From an uncultured Prevotellaceae bacterium (GTDB lineage Bacteria > Bacteroidota > Bacteroidia > Bacteroidales > Bacteroidaceae): a DNA stretch of 64,000 bases. How positions within the stretch are numbered: the first letter of the stretch is position 1; each line of letters opens with the position of its first letter. A program made the translations under genes and the position numbers. The stretch covers positions 1 through 64,000 of the forward strand of contig OMWI01000035.1 of assembly GCA_900314715.1 (NCBI GenBank), given 5' to 3'. Below are positions 6,177 to 15,335 of this stretch, one piece after another. Below the pieces are notes generated by a model. It was not told where the DNA came from. It did not search any database and was given only the letters and a program-made list of their open reading frames with translations.

Positions 6177-9143
6177 TTATTTCTTTTTCGGCATTTTCTG
6201 GAACTTATAGCTTAGGGTGAGCAGGGCGTAACGAGGGATACAGTTGTGCCATGTTTCTGTGCGACCTTGCGCATTTACGCTATATTGCGTGGAGGAGAGT
6301 TGGTGAAGGATGTCGAAAGCCATAAGTTTTGCAATAAGCTTGCCCTTGATGAATGCACGAGAGAGTGAGGCATTCCATACTAAGTCGTCGGTATTCATCA
6401 TTGATGAATTGTAACCTCTCCGAGAGAACATCTTTAAGTCGGTTGCCAAATCAATGTTGACGGCAGGGATGGTATATTTAGCCGTCATTCCATAGCTATA
6501 ATCCCATGCGTTGATAGTGGTGAAGTTGGCGCTCGTGCCATGCGAATTTCGCCAATTGACCTTACCGATTACCGAGAGAGAGAGTTTGTTTTTCTGGTAA
6601 TCGAGATGCAACTCTTCAGAGAGGTTCGTCGTGTTCACCTTAGAAAGAGGACTGGATATTTCCATTAATTGAGCCTCTTGCGTTCCAGCAGCCGCATCCT
6701 GAAGAAGGTCGAAGTCGACGCTATGGTTATAATCGCACGTTGTGTTCAAAGACACCATAAAGAGTCGTGCCTTTCCCAACGGACGTTCGAATCCCACTCC
6801 TACGCTTCCGTTCCAGTTGCCGTTCACGTTGTCTTGCGTAAACGAATAGGCACCTGTCTTGCCATTATAGCTGCTACGCGTACCCCATGAATTTCGCACT
6901 ATACTGAGATTCGCCCAAACGGATATTCTCTGTGCTGTGGAATCGCTATTGAAATTGAAGTTGGCACCAAAATTATGGGTAATCCTGTTTTTCAATTTGG
7001 GGTTGTTATACGTGTACATCAAGGGATTCGTGGTATCGTCGGTAGGCATGAGCGACGTAAAATCAGGACGCGCCACTTCCATGTCGTATTCTATTCTTTG
7101 ATACCTCTTTCCCCAGCGATAGAAAGAGAACGAAGGTTGGAAGATAATGTCTGAACGGCGTGCAATGGTATCGAGAGAGCCATCATCGTAGCGTAAGGTC
7201 TCATTGATTTTCTCCAAAGGGAAGTTGAAAGCTATCCACCCTTCATCGTCTCCCACATCCTTTGTCAATTCCAAGCTTGCGGAATAAGTGTGTTCCATAT
7301 CGGTAGACAAATCCGAATTATCCTTATCGAGCACCGTGAACAATTGTTCGTTAGACGGAAGCCAACCAATAGGACGTTCTGAGTTAATAGAATATTCTGG
7401 AACGCGATTCTTCACCTTGTTTTTCGCCTTGGTGCTGCGTTTCGATTGCGAAACCACCAACCTATCCAATCGGTAGCTGAAGTTATGCGAGGAATTAAAC
7501 GACTGCTTGTAGCCAACTTTTGGGTAGATACCCCAACCATTCAACAACGAGAGGTCGTAGCCTACATGGAAGTCATAGCTATAGCTATTGTTGTGCGCAT
7601 CCGTATAGCGATTGCGGAAGTCATGGGAACCCGTCTGAAGATACTCCACCAAGTTTTGACTAAAAGAGTCGGATGGTTTATTGTTAGAATAATTAACGTC
7701 TGAGGACAACGTGATATAATCGCCCCACTTCAATTTATGGTACCAATTGAGCGAATTGCTCAAGGATATGGTGCGATACTTGTTGAAACCCAAATTATAG
7801 GTACGGTTAATCAACGACGAAAGAGAAGATTTGTTCCACGTAGAATCGCTGCTCTGGGAAAGACGGTCACCGTTGCTATAATTTACACTCGTATACATTC
7901 GCAATTTGAAAGGGACGTTGAAAACAAGGTAATTGGATGCATTGAATCGGAAATCCTTTTGTCGGCTCCAAGATTCAGAACCGCTAAACACATTGTTCTC
8001 GGAAGAGAATCGTTCACGCGACGTACGTGTCTGGTCGTCAGCATCATTCCAAGTCAATGTTGCGCCAAACCTTTCCTCGACGTTCCTGTCTCCATCCTCC
8101 GTGGTCAAATTGATACCAGCCTGTTTGGTAGAGCGAAGACCTTGCGGTTGGTTAGCAGGACTCCAATCACCCTCATATCCTGGTCTACGGTCTTCATTGA
8201 CATTATTGGTATTGCCAAACATCGACAATCGCGTATGGTCTGTATAATATAAGGCAAAGATACGAGCCAGATAGCGGTCGTAAGTGCCAACACCAGCTTC
8301 CATATTAACGAGTAAGCCACGATTATACTCACGCTTGAGAATCACGTCCATCACATAGTCCTTCGCAGAAGATTCCTCCCCTCTCCATTGACTTTCCTCA
8401 GACGACTTATCGTAGACCTCCACATTTTGCACCGTGTAATACGGAAGGTTGTCGAGCATCACCTTATTGTTTCCCTTAAAAAAGTCCTTACCGTTCAACG
8501 TAAGGAAATCTACCTTCCTGCCATTGACATAGATATCACCATTGTCTTTCAGTTCTGCCCCAGGCATCTCACGGATAAGTCCGTCAAGCATAGAACCTTC
8601 GGGTAGGTTGAAGGCAGAGGCATTATATACCACCGTATCGCCACGATAGGCAATCTTCACTTTCGTTCCCGTAACGACCACGTCATCCAAAGAACCTTCA
8701 GCAAATATGTCGTCTTCAGCCTTCTTCTTCAACAACAAGCGCGGAAGGTCCATTTCCCTATTACGGGCAATATGTTTCAAGTCGTAATCCAAATATCCCG
8801 TATGATAGCCATCACTTTCAGCCTTGATGATATACTTTTGCGGAGTTCGTGGAACGGTAAAGGAATAGTATGAATCAGATGTTCCCCACGACCACATCCA
8901 GCAAGTGGTAGTATCTACGACCGAAGAGTCGCTTCGCATCAAGGTGACATGCGCTTTCAGGGCAGCCTTCGTAAAGGAATCATACACACGACCAGACAAA
9001 CGAACAGTTCGCGATTTCTTACTCGTAGAGTCGTTTACTTCTTTCTTGTTTGCCGAAGAACCAACTAATACCACTTGAGCTTGCGCCGAAAACGATAAGA
9101 ATAAAGCAAAGAAAAAGAACGTGAGACGCATCATCCCGAACAT
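6177..9143 (-). CDS. Outer-membrane beta-barrel receptor (TonB-receptor-like) with carboxypeptidase-regulatory domain
   Basis: A 988-aa protein with a signal peptide (LTFFFFALFLSFSAQAQ); the ATG at 9131 (MRLTFF...) is an equally good start. Residues about 45-140 form a carboxypeptidase-regulatory-like Ig domain. About 150-250 is plug-like (DDVVVTGTKVKIAYRGDT, LIREMPGAELKDNGDIYVNG). The rest is a long 'outer membrane beta-barrel' region rich in alternating aromatic strands, ending in LSYKFQKMPKKK. No SusD partner is adjacent, so it is not a canonical Sus pair and its substrate is unknown. It lies 3 nt downstream of the HAD gene and is probably cotranscribed with it. Confidence 0.85.
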   Translation of the reverse strand: MFGMMRLTFFFFALFLSFSAQAQVVLVGSSANKKEVNDSTSKKSRTVRLSGRVYDSFTKAALKAHVTLMRSDSSVVDTTTCWMWSWGTSDSYYSFTVPRTPQKYIIKAESDGYHTGYLDYDLKHIARNREMDLPRLLLKKKAEDDIFAEGSLDDVVVTGTKVKIAYRGDTVVYNASAFNLPEGSMLDGLIREMPGAELKDNGDIYVNGRKVDFLTLNGKDFFKGNNKVMLDNLPYYTVQNVEVYDKSSEESQWRGEESSAKDYVMDVILKREYNRGLLVNMEAGVGTYDRYLARIFALYYTDHTRLSMFGNTNNVNEDRRPGYEGDWSPANQPQGLRSTKQAGINLTTEDGDRNVEERFGATLTWNDADDQTRTSRERFSSENNVFSGSESWSRQKDFRFNASNYLVFNVPFKLRMYTSVNYSNGDRLSQSSDSTWNKSSLSSLINRTYNLGFNKYRTISLSNSLNWYHKLKWGDYITLSSDVNYSNNKPSDSFSQNLVEYLQTGSHDFRNRYTDAHNNSYSYDFHVGYDLSLLNGWGIYPKVGYKQSFNSSHNFSYRLDRLVVSQSKRSTKAKNKVKNRVPEYSINSERPIGWLPSNEQLFTVLDKDNSDLSTDMEHTYSASLELTKDVGDDEGWIAFNFPLEKINETLRYDDGSLDTIARRSDIIFQPSFSFYRWGKRYQRIEYDMEVARPDFTSLMPTDDTTNPLMYTYNNPKLKNRITHNFGANFNFNSDSTAQRISVWANLSIVRNSWGTRSSYNGKTGAYSFTQDNVNGNWNGSVGVGFERPLGKARLFMVSLNTTCDYNHSVDFDLLQDAAAGTQEAQLMEISSPLSKVNTTNLSEELHLDYQKNKLSLSVIGKVNWRNSHGTSANFTTINAWDYSYGMTAKYTIPAVNIDLATDLKMFSRRGYNSSMMNTDDLVWNASLSRAFIKGKLIAKLMAFDILHQLSSTQYSVNAQGRTETWHNCIPRYALLTLSYKFQKMPKKK

Positions 9144-9146
9144 AAT

Positions 9147-9881
9147 CTATAATGATGATTTAACAATATCTTCAAATACCTGAACCAATTCGGTCATCCG
9201 ATGAAAAATGACGTGAGCCCCCTCGTTCAACAGAACGTCATCGGATAGAGGTCCACTATTAACGGCGATGGTAAAACATCCCGCGGCAACACCAGCATGA
9301 ACGCCAAGCGGTGCATTTTCAATGACGATACCTTGCCACGGTTGCAAGTTACCGCATTTACGCAAGCCCATGAGATATGGGTCTGGAGCAGGCTTGCCAC
9401 AATCCACATCGTAAGCCGTGACAATCCTACTTTCATCTATAAATTCATGGAAGTCGTCGAGAAGACGCTTGATGAGCGGTCGTTGTCCACTTCCCGTAAC
9501 GACACCAATCTTCATTCCCAATTGTTGAATCTTCTGCATGAGTGGAACGACACCATCGAAGATTTCGGCAACAGGCATGTTGTGAAAGATATGCGTCTTT
9601 ACATCGTACATCTTTTGCGCTTCTTCAAGTGAGATGTCAATCCCTTTCTGCGCCTTTACCATGTTGCGAATCGTATCTATACCCCTTGCACCCTCCGTAG
9701 CGTATGCATCGTGAACGGTCATTTGAATGCCAAATTGCTTCATGGATTCTTGCCAAGCTACAGCATGATTGGGCATAGAATTATACAATACGCCATCCAT
9801 GTCAAAAAGCACGGCTTTGGGGACGAAAGCCTCAAAGCCATGCTTCGTTAAGTATTGATTGATGATTTTCTTGTAGGGCAT
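9147..9881 (-). CDS. HAD-superfamily phosphatase (beta-phosphoglucomutase-like)
   Basis: A 244-aa cytoplasmic HAD hydrolase. Motif I is FDMDGVLYNS, with the DxD-type nucleophile pair. A cap domain follows (about 40-105). Motif II is GVVTGSG near 130. Motif III/IV is CGKPAPDPYLMG and VIENAPLGVHAG near 175-210. This arrangement is typical of the beta-phosphoglucomutase / sugar-phosphatase subgroup. A substrate cannot be set from sequence: sugar phosphate phosphatase and phosphoglucomutase are both possible. It is upstream of, and nearly touching, the receptor gene. Confidence 0.88.
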   Translation of the reverse strand: MPYKKIINQYLTKHGFEAFVPKAVLFDMDGVLYNSMPNHAVAWQESMKQFGIQMTVHDAYATEGARGIDTIRNMVKAQKGIDISLEEAQKMYDVKTHIFHNMPVAEIFDGVVPLMQKIQQLGMKIGVVTGSGQRPLIKRLLDDFHEFIDESRIVTAYDVDCGKPAPDPYLMGLRKCGNLQPWQGIVIENAPLGVHAGVAAGCFTIAVNSGPLSDDVLLNEGAHVIFHRMTELVQVFEDIVKSSL

Positions 9882-9935
9882 GTGAGTTTTTATGAGGAAA
9901 ATGGCTGAATGGGGTTTATGGGCTTTTTGAGCCTA

Positions 9936-11297
9936 TTATTTAACCTCTTTAGCCAAACGGTCTTGGATGGCCTTGCTTTCTGCCTCATAGCCAGGCTTAT
10001 TGAGCAGGGCAAACATATTCTTCTTGTATGCTTCCACACCTGGTTGGTTGAATGGATTCACGCCAAGAACGTTTCCACTAATTCCACAACCAATCTCGAA
10101 GAAATAAATCAATTGACCGATATAATACTCATTCAATTCGGGAACGCTAACGCGGATATTGGGAACACCACCATCAACGTGTGCCAAGCGTGTACCTAAT
10201 TCTGCCATCTTGTTTACTTCATCTACGCGTTTGCCAGCAAGGAAGTTCAAACCATCAAGGTTTTCCTCATCGCTTGGGAAAAGGAGATTGCGATTTGGTT
10301 TCTCTATGCTAATCACTGTCTCGAAGATTGTACGTTCACCATCTTGAATCCACTGACCCATAGAGTGCAAATCGGTCGTGAAATCACAACTTGCAGGGAA
10401 GATACCCTTCTTATCCTTACCTTCGCTCTCACCATAAAGTTGTTTCCACCACTCTGCGATGAAATGCAACTTGGGTTGATAGTTCACCATGATCTCTATC
10501 TTCTTTCCAGCTTGAGCATACAGTCCATTACGAACGGCAGCATATTGAGCGGCAATGTTCTCTTCAAATGGAACGTCCAATGCCGTTGCTTTCTCCATGT
10601 CGGCAGCACCAGCAACTAAAGCCTTGATGTCGAATCCTGCGCAAGCAATAGGCAACAATCCTACTGGAGTGAGAACAGAGAAGCGACCACCCACATTGTC
10701 GGGGATGATGAAACTCTTGTAGCCTTCCTTATCGGCACATGTACGGGCAGCACCACGCTTGGCATCGGTCACAGCAACAATCACATTCTTTGCCTCTTCC
10801 TTACCCATTTGCTCCTCACATTGCTTCTTTAACAAACGGAAAGTAAGTGCGGTTTCTGTAGTCGTACCCGATTTAGAGATATTGATAACACCAAACTTCT
10901 TGTCTTTCAAGTACTCGGTAAGTTCAAAAAGATAATCCTCGCCAATGTTATTTCCAGCAAAGAGAATCGTGGGATTCTTTTTGTCGTTTACCAACCATGC
11001 AAACGAATTGCTCAAAGCCTCAATCACCGCACGAGCACCAAGATAACTACCGCCAATACCAGCTACGACGATAGCCTCACATTTCTCGCGCATCGTTTCG
11101 GCAACGGCTTGCACCTCATCCAAAAACTCTGGTGTAATACTTGATGGGAGATGCAACCATCCCAAGAAGTCATTACCTGGACATGTACCATTTTCCAATG
11201 CCTCTTGAGCGGCACGTACTTTCGGCTCGTAAGCCTTTACTGCACCTTCGCTTAGGAATTGGGCAGCCTTCGTGATGTCTAAACTAATACTTTTCAT
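9936..11297 (-). CDS. pgi: Glucose-6-phosphate isomerase
   Basis: A 453-aa cytoplasmic enzyme interconverting glucose-6-P and fructose-6-P. Signatures seen: [16 protein letters not shown] near 80, [20 protein letters not shown] near 140 (phosphate-binding) and [14 protein letters not shown] near 203, the classical Pgi pattern. Length fits the short bacterial Pgi form. The gene is in the same direction as rluA-type, gpsA and lysS genes upstream, with a 47-nt gap to the small membrane protein gene. This neighbourhood is common in Bacteroidales, so the group is probably one transcriptional unit with internal starts. Confidence 0.96.
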   Translation of the reverse strand: MKSISLDITKAAQFLSEGAVKAYEPKVRAAQEALENGTCPGNDFLGWLHLPSSITPEFLDEVQAVAETMREKCEAIVVAGIGGSYLGARAVIEALSNSFAWLVNDKKNPTILFAGNNIGEDYLFELTEYLKDKKFGVINISKSGTTTETALTFRLLKKQCEEQMGKEEAKNVIVAVTDAKRGAARTCADKEGYKSFIIPDNVGGRFSVLTPVGLLPIACAGFDIKALVAGAADMEKATALDVPFEENIAAQYAAVRNGLYAQAGKKIEIMVNYQPKLHFIAEWWKQLYGESEGKDKKGIFPASCDFTTDLHSMGQWIQDGERTIFETVISIEKPNRNLLFPSDEENLDGLNFLAGKRVDEVNKMAELGTRLAHVDGGVPNIRVSVPELNEYYIGQLIYFFEIGCGISGNVLGVNPFNQPGVEAYKKNMFALLNKPGYEAESKAIQDRLAKEVK

Positions 11298-11344
11298 TCT
11301 CGTTGTTTTTTAATATGTAGATGTTTTTATTTCATGTTCTCTTA

Positions 11345-11506
11345 TCATCCCGCGTAGAAATAAGCATAATATATGAAAGCCAACAAGGCCGCCAAGATAA
11401 CCAACACAATTGACTTGATGAGACAACTGGCGATTTTCTTCACGACCAACACTCCTACGATGATGATGACCAGAATAAATATGTAATAAAGAAAATTACT
11501 ATCCAT
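11345..11506 (-). CDS. Small two-segment membrane protein (53 aa)
   Basis: A short open frame of 53 codons with ATG at 11504-11506 and TGA at 11345-11347. Translation gives YYIFILVIIIVGVLVVKKIA and then IKSIVLVILAALLAFIYY, two consecutive hydrophobic segments separated by a positively charged turn. This is a plausible two-helix inner-membrane miniprotein. It begins 10 nt after the pseudouridine-synthase stop codon and precedes pgi by 47 nt in the same direction. I recognise no family. The tight spacing and dense hydrophobic composition argue for a real gene. Confidence 0.7.
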   Translation of the reverse strand: MDSNFLYYIFILVIIIVGVLVVKKIASCLIKSIVLVILAALLAFIYYAYFYAG

Positions 11507-11516
11507 GTTTTATGAT

Positions 11517-12401
11517 TTACTTAAACAAATGTCTGAACGATGACGGAATTGGAGAGGTGAACTCCATAGGTTCATGAGTAATGGGATGATAGAAACATAA
11601 CACGTATGCATGTAAACACAAACGATGCAAGGGGTCGTCTCCATTTCCGTATTTCACGTCTCCGCAAACGGGATGTCCCATGTCCGCCGTATGTACGCGA
11701 ATCTGATTCTTTCGCCCCGTTTCCAAACGGAATTCCACTAAAGAATGATCTACAGTTCTGTCCAAAGTGTGATAATGCGTTATGGCATATTTGCCACCAT
11801 TATCAACGGGAGAAGAATAGGTGAAATAAGCCTTATTGTCTTTCAACCAATTGGCAATGGTACCTTCATCATTCTCCATTTCCCCTGATACAACAGCCAC
11901 ATATCGACGGTCATAAACGATATCGTGCCATTCGTGTTCCAATATCTGTTCTGTTTCCATGTCTTTGGCATAAATCATCAAACCACTCGTATCCCTGTCA
12001 AGACGATGTACTACATGTGCCCTGCATTTCTGCCGAGTCTTCACAAAATACTTATCCAACAATGATTTAACGTTCAACGAAGAGTGACCAGCAGCCATTG
12101 AAAGAATACCCACATTCTTTTCTATGACTACCAAGAAACGGTCTTCATACACGATTTTCATGTATCGGCTCTTGAGTTGGTCGTTGCGTTTAGTCTTGCT
12201 AATCGACACTTTCATTCCTGGACTCAAGGGAGTATCGAATTGCGTTACCACTTTTCCATTCACCTTAACGCCTCTTCCTTGCAGGGTGTCCTTTATCTTA
12301 TTCTTACTGCCTTTGACATTTGCCAAAAGCCACTCTAATAAAGGAGCGTTCTCATGAACTTCATAATAATCGTACTCACCTCTATGGTTATTGTATCTCA
12401 T
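11517..12401 (-). CDS. RluA-family pseudouridine synthase
   Basis: A 294-aa protein with an N-terminal S4 RNA-binding domain (about 15-75: LLEWLLANVKGSKNKIKD, GVKVNG) and a catalytic domain carrying HRLDRDTSGLMIYAK near 130, where the second Asp is the family nucleophile. The later block LETGRKNQIRVH near 230 and GHPVCGDVKYG also fit. It isomerises uridine to pseudouridine in rRNA or tRNA. RluC/RluD-type specificity cannot be told from sequence alone. It is the upstream partner of the 53-aa membrane protein and pgi. Confidence 0.93.
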   Translation of the reverse strand: MRYNNHRGEYDYYEVHENAPLLEWLLANVKGSKNKIKDTLQGRGVKVNGKVVTQFDTPLSPGMKVSISKTKRNDQLKSRYMKIVYEDRFLVVIEKNVGILSMAAGHSSLNVKSLLDKYFVKTRQKCRAHVVHRLDRDTSGLMIYAKDMETEQILEHEWHDIVYDRRYVAVVSGEMENDEGTIANWLKDNKAYFTYSSPVDNGGKYAITHYHTLDRTVDHSLVEFRLETGRKNQIRVHTADMGHPVCGDVKYGNGDDPLHRLCLHAYVLCFYHPITHEPMEFTSPIPSSFRHLFK

Positions 12402-12459
12402 CTGTCAATTCAATGGTATTCTATTTAATAAAATATGTAGTTGTCTCTCATGAGACTCA

Positions 12460-13455
12460 TTATCTGAACGAGTCGGTTAGCAACTTGATTTCAATCTGTG
12501 GGGAAATGCGTTCATAAAGAATATTGTAAACGGCATCAAGTATAGGCATGTTCACGTGCATGTGATGATTGATTTCCTTCATACATTTCACGCCGAAATA
12601 TCCCTCAGCTATCATTTCCATTTCTATCTGAGCGCTCTTCACGCTATAGCCTTTACCTATCATTGTACCGAAAGTACGGTTTCGAGAGAAGTTGGAATAT
12701 CCCGTAACCAACAAATCTCCCAAATACACACTATCGTAAACATTGCGCTCAATGGGTTGGATTGCCGTGAGGAAACGCGACATTTCCTGAACGGCGTTTG
12801 CCATCAATACGGCTTGGAAATTATCTCCATATTTCAAACCGCTACAAATACCTGCGGCAATGGCATAGACATTCTTCAAAACCGAAGAATACTCAATGCC
12901 TATCACATCACTACTGGTCTTTGTCTTGATATAATCTGATACGATAATATCAGCAAAAGCCTGTGCCTTGTCGAGATTTGAGCAACCGATTGTTAGATAA
13001 GACAAACGTTCCAACGCCACTTCCTCAGCATGTGAAGGTCCACCGATACATGCCAAATTGTCGTAAGGAACATCATATACTTGATGGAAATATTCAGAGC
13101 ACGATAAATTCTCATCGGGCACGATACCTTTAATGGCGGTGATGATAAACTTATCACGCAAGCGTGTCTTCAATCGCTTGAGGTGATTCTTCAGATAAGG
13201 AGACGGGGTGACAAATACAAGCGTGTCGTATGCACTCACGATTTTGTTGAGATCACTATAGAAAGCGATTTCATTCACGTCGAAATGTACGCTCATTAGA
13301 TATGCGGGATTATGACCGAGACGCTTAAAGTCCTCGATGCGGTCATCACGCCTCATATACCACCCAATGTGGTGAGTGTGACCAACCACTATCTTCGCTA
13401 TAGCTGTTGCCCAGCTTCCTCCACCAATAATCGCTATCTTACCGCAATCGTACAT
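12460..13455 (-). CDS. gpsA: NAD(P)-dependent glycerol-3-phosphate dehydrogenase
   Basis: A 331-aa cytoplasmic enzyme making sn-glycerol-3-phosphate from dihydroxyacetone phosphate for phospholipid synthesis. The N-terminal dinucleotide fold starts with IIGGGSWATAIAKI. ITAIKGIVPDE near 105, GGPSHAEEVA near 140 and VLKNVYAIAAGICSGL near 190 (catalytic Lys region) are typical of GpsA. It follows lysS by 21 nt, and the lysS-gpsA-pgi order is familiar in Bacteroidales. The C-terminus ends near KLLTDSFR at the normal length. Confidence 0.95.
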   Translation of the reverse strand: MYDCGKIAIIGGGSWATAIAKIVVGHTHHIGWYMRRDDRIEDFKRLGHNPAYLMSVHFDVNEIAFYSDLNKIVSAYDTLVFVTPSPYLKNHLKRLKTRLRDKFIITAIKGIVPDENLSCSEYFHQVYDVPYDNLACIGGPSHAEEVALERLSYLTIGCSNLDKAQAFADIIVSDYIKTKTSSDVIGIEYSSVLKNVYAIAAGICSGLKYGDNFQAVLMANAVQEMSRFLTAIQPIERNVYDSVYLGDLLVTGYSNFSRNRTFGTMIGKGYSVKSAQIEMEMIAEGYFGVKCMKEINHHMHVNMPILDAVYNILYERISPQIEIKLLTDSFR

Positions 13456-13476
13456 AAAGCCCCCTACTCCATCTTT

Positions 13477-15204
13477 TTATTGCGCCTTATCAATCCAAGA
13501 TTGGATCTCATCCAAACTGGGTTTCTCGTAACCCAACTTATACTTCTTGTTGATTTCACCTATCTTTTGTTGAAGACCTTGTGCCTTCTCGGTAGATATA
13601 TCGTTTATGAGGTTGAAACCTGCTTTTCGCAACACGTAAACCCATTGTTCAGGAACGCCAATCATATCCCATTCAGCAATAGAGGATTGTGGTATCTTCT
13701 TTTCGGGTTTCATTTGTGGGAAGAAGAGTACTTCTTGGATAAACGTCTTACCTGTCATGAGCATCACCAAACGATCTATACCGATTCCGATACCTGATGT
13801 TGGAGGCATTCCGTATTGCAAGGCACGAAGGAAATCCTTATCGATAATCATTGCCTCATCATCGCCCTTGTCTGCCAAACGCATCTGTTCTACGAAACGT
13901 TCTTCTTGATCAATCGGGTCATTCAACTCACTATAAGCGTTTGCCAATTCCTTACCGTTCACCATCAACTCGAATCGTTCGGTCAAACCTGGTTTTGAGC
14001 GATGCATCTTGGTTAAAGGACTCATCTCAACGGGATAATCCGTGATGAATGTAGGTTGTATGAAGGTTCCTTCACAGAACTCTCCAAAGAGTTCATCGAT
14101 AAGTTTTCCCTTGCCCATCGTCTCATCTACCTCCATTCCCTTTTCCTTACAGAATGCGCGAATTTCCTCTTCCGTCTTTCCATCGCAATCAAATCCTGTC
14201 TTTTCCTTGATGGCATCAAGGATTGGAAGACGACGATAAGGAGCCTTAAAGCTAATGATTTGTCCGTCAACTTCCCTCTCTGGCTTACCATTTACGGCTA
14301 TACAGATGGTTTCCAATAGTTTTTCCGTGAACGACATCATCCAATTATAATCCTTGTATTGCACATAAAGCTCCATGCAAGTAAACTCTGGATTATGGTT
14401 GCGGTCCATTCCTTCGTTGCGGAAATTCTTTCCGATTTCATAAACACCCTCAAAACCACCTACGATAAGACGTTTCAGATACAACTCTGTTGCAATACGC
14501 ATGTACATATCTTGGTCGAGCGCATTGAAATGAGTGATGAATGGACGAGCGGAAGCACCACCTGCAATCATCTGCAACGTCGGAGTTTCCACTTCAGTAT
14601 AACCTGCATCATCGAGAACCTTACGCATGGTGCGTATTACCGTTGCTCTTTGCAAGAACGTTTCCTTCACTCCATCATTCACAACAAGGTCAACATAACG
14701 TTGGCGATAGCGCAATTCGGGATCGTCAAAACTATCGTAAGCCACACCATCCTTGTATTTCACGATGGGAAGTGGTTTCAAACTCTTACTTAAAAGTGTC
14801 AGTTCTTGAGCGTGAACAGATATTTCGCCCGTCTGAGTGCGGAACACAAAACCTCTTACACCAATGAAATCGCCAATGTCAAGCAAGCGTTTAAACACGA
14901 CATTATACATGTCCTTGTTTTCTCCTGGACATAAATCATCACGGGAAACATATACTTGAATTCTTCCTTTGGAGTCTTGAATTTCGGCAAACGATGCTTT
15001 TCCCATCACTCGGCGACTCATCATTCTACCGGCGATGCAAACTTCACGTTTCTCTTCATCGTCCTTGAAGCTCTCTCTTATCTCTGTGCTAAATGCATTG
15101 GTGGGATACTCGGCGGCTGGATATGGGTTTATCCCCATATTACGCAATTCTTGCAAACTCTGGCGACGGCCAATCTCTTGTTCACTCAGTTCTAATATAT
15201 TCAT
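13477..15204 (-). CDS. lysS: Lysyl-tRNA synthetase, class II
   Basis: A 575-aa cytoplasmic enzyme charging tRNA-Lys. The N-terminal OB-fold anticodon domain spans about 50-160. The class II core carries motif 2, FRNEGMDRNHNPEFT, near 263, and motif 3, GIGIGIDRLVML, near 480. A C-terminal extension of roughly 70 residues follows motif 3, as in other Bacteroidetes LysS proteins. A -7 box TATCTTTG (plus-strand 15237-15244, reversed) lies 33 nt upstream, in an otherwise featureless 131-nt gap. It is probably the first gene of the minus-strand cluster running through gpsA, the rluA-type gene and pgi. Confidence 0.96.
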   Translation of the reverse strand: MNILELSEQEIGRRQSLQELRNMGINPYPAAEYPTNAFSTEIRESFKDDEEKREVCIAGRMMSRRVMGKASFAEIQDSKGRIQVYVSRDDLCPGENKDMYNVVFKRLLDIGDFIGVRGFVFRTQTGEISVHAQELTLLSKSLKPLPIVKYKDGVAYDSFDDPELRYRQRYVDLVVNDGVKETFLQRATVIRTMRKVLDDAGYTEVETPTLQMIAGGASARPFITHFNALDQDMYMRIATELYLKRLIVGGFEGVYEIGKNFRNEGMDRNHNPEFTCMELYVQYKDYNWMMSFTEKLLETICIAVNGKPEREVDGQIISFKAPYRRLPILDAIKEKTGFDCDGKTEEEIRAFCKEKGMEVDETMGKGKLIDELFGEFCEGTFIQPTFITDYPVEMSPLTKMHRSKPGLTERFELMVNGKELANAYSELNDPIDQEERFVEQMRLADKGDDEAMIIDKDFLRALQYGMPPTSGIGIGIDRLVMLMTGKTFIQEVLFFPQMKPEKKIPQSSIAEWDMIGVPEQWVYVLRKAGFNLINDISTEKAQGLQQKIGEINKKYKLGYEKPSLDEIQSWIDKAQ

Positions 15205-15335
15205 ACAAAAATGTTAATTCTTCTAATTAATTGCTGCAAAGATAACAAATAAACCTGACTTTTCAGCACGTTTTTATAACATTAACGCAATTGTTCGCTC
15301 AATTATTATCAAGAGAATCAATTACATGAGTAAGA

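Noticed and set aside
7737-8252. 171-aa plus-strand open frame within the receptor gene
   Set aside because: It is antisense to a well-supported coding region and has no ribosome site; it is a shadow of the receptor's codon use.
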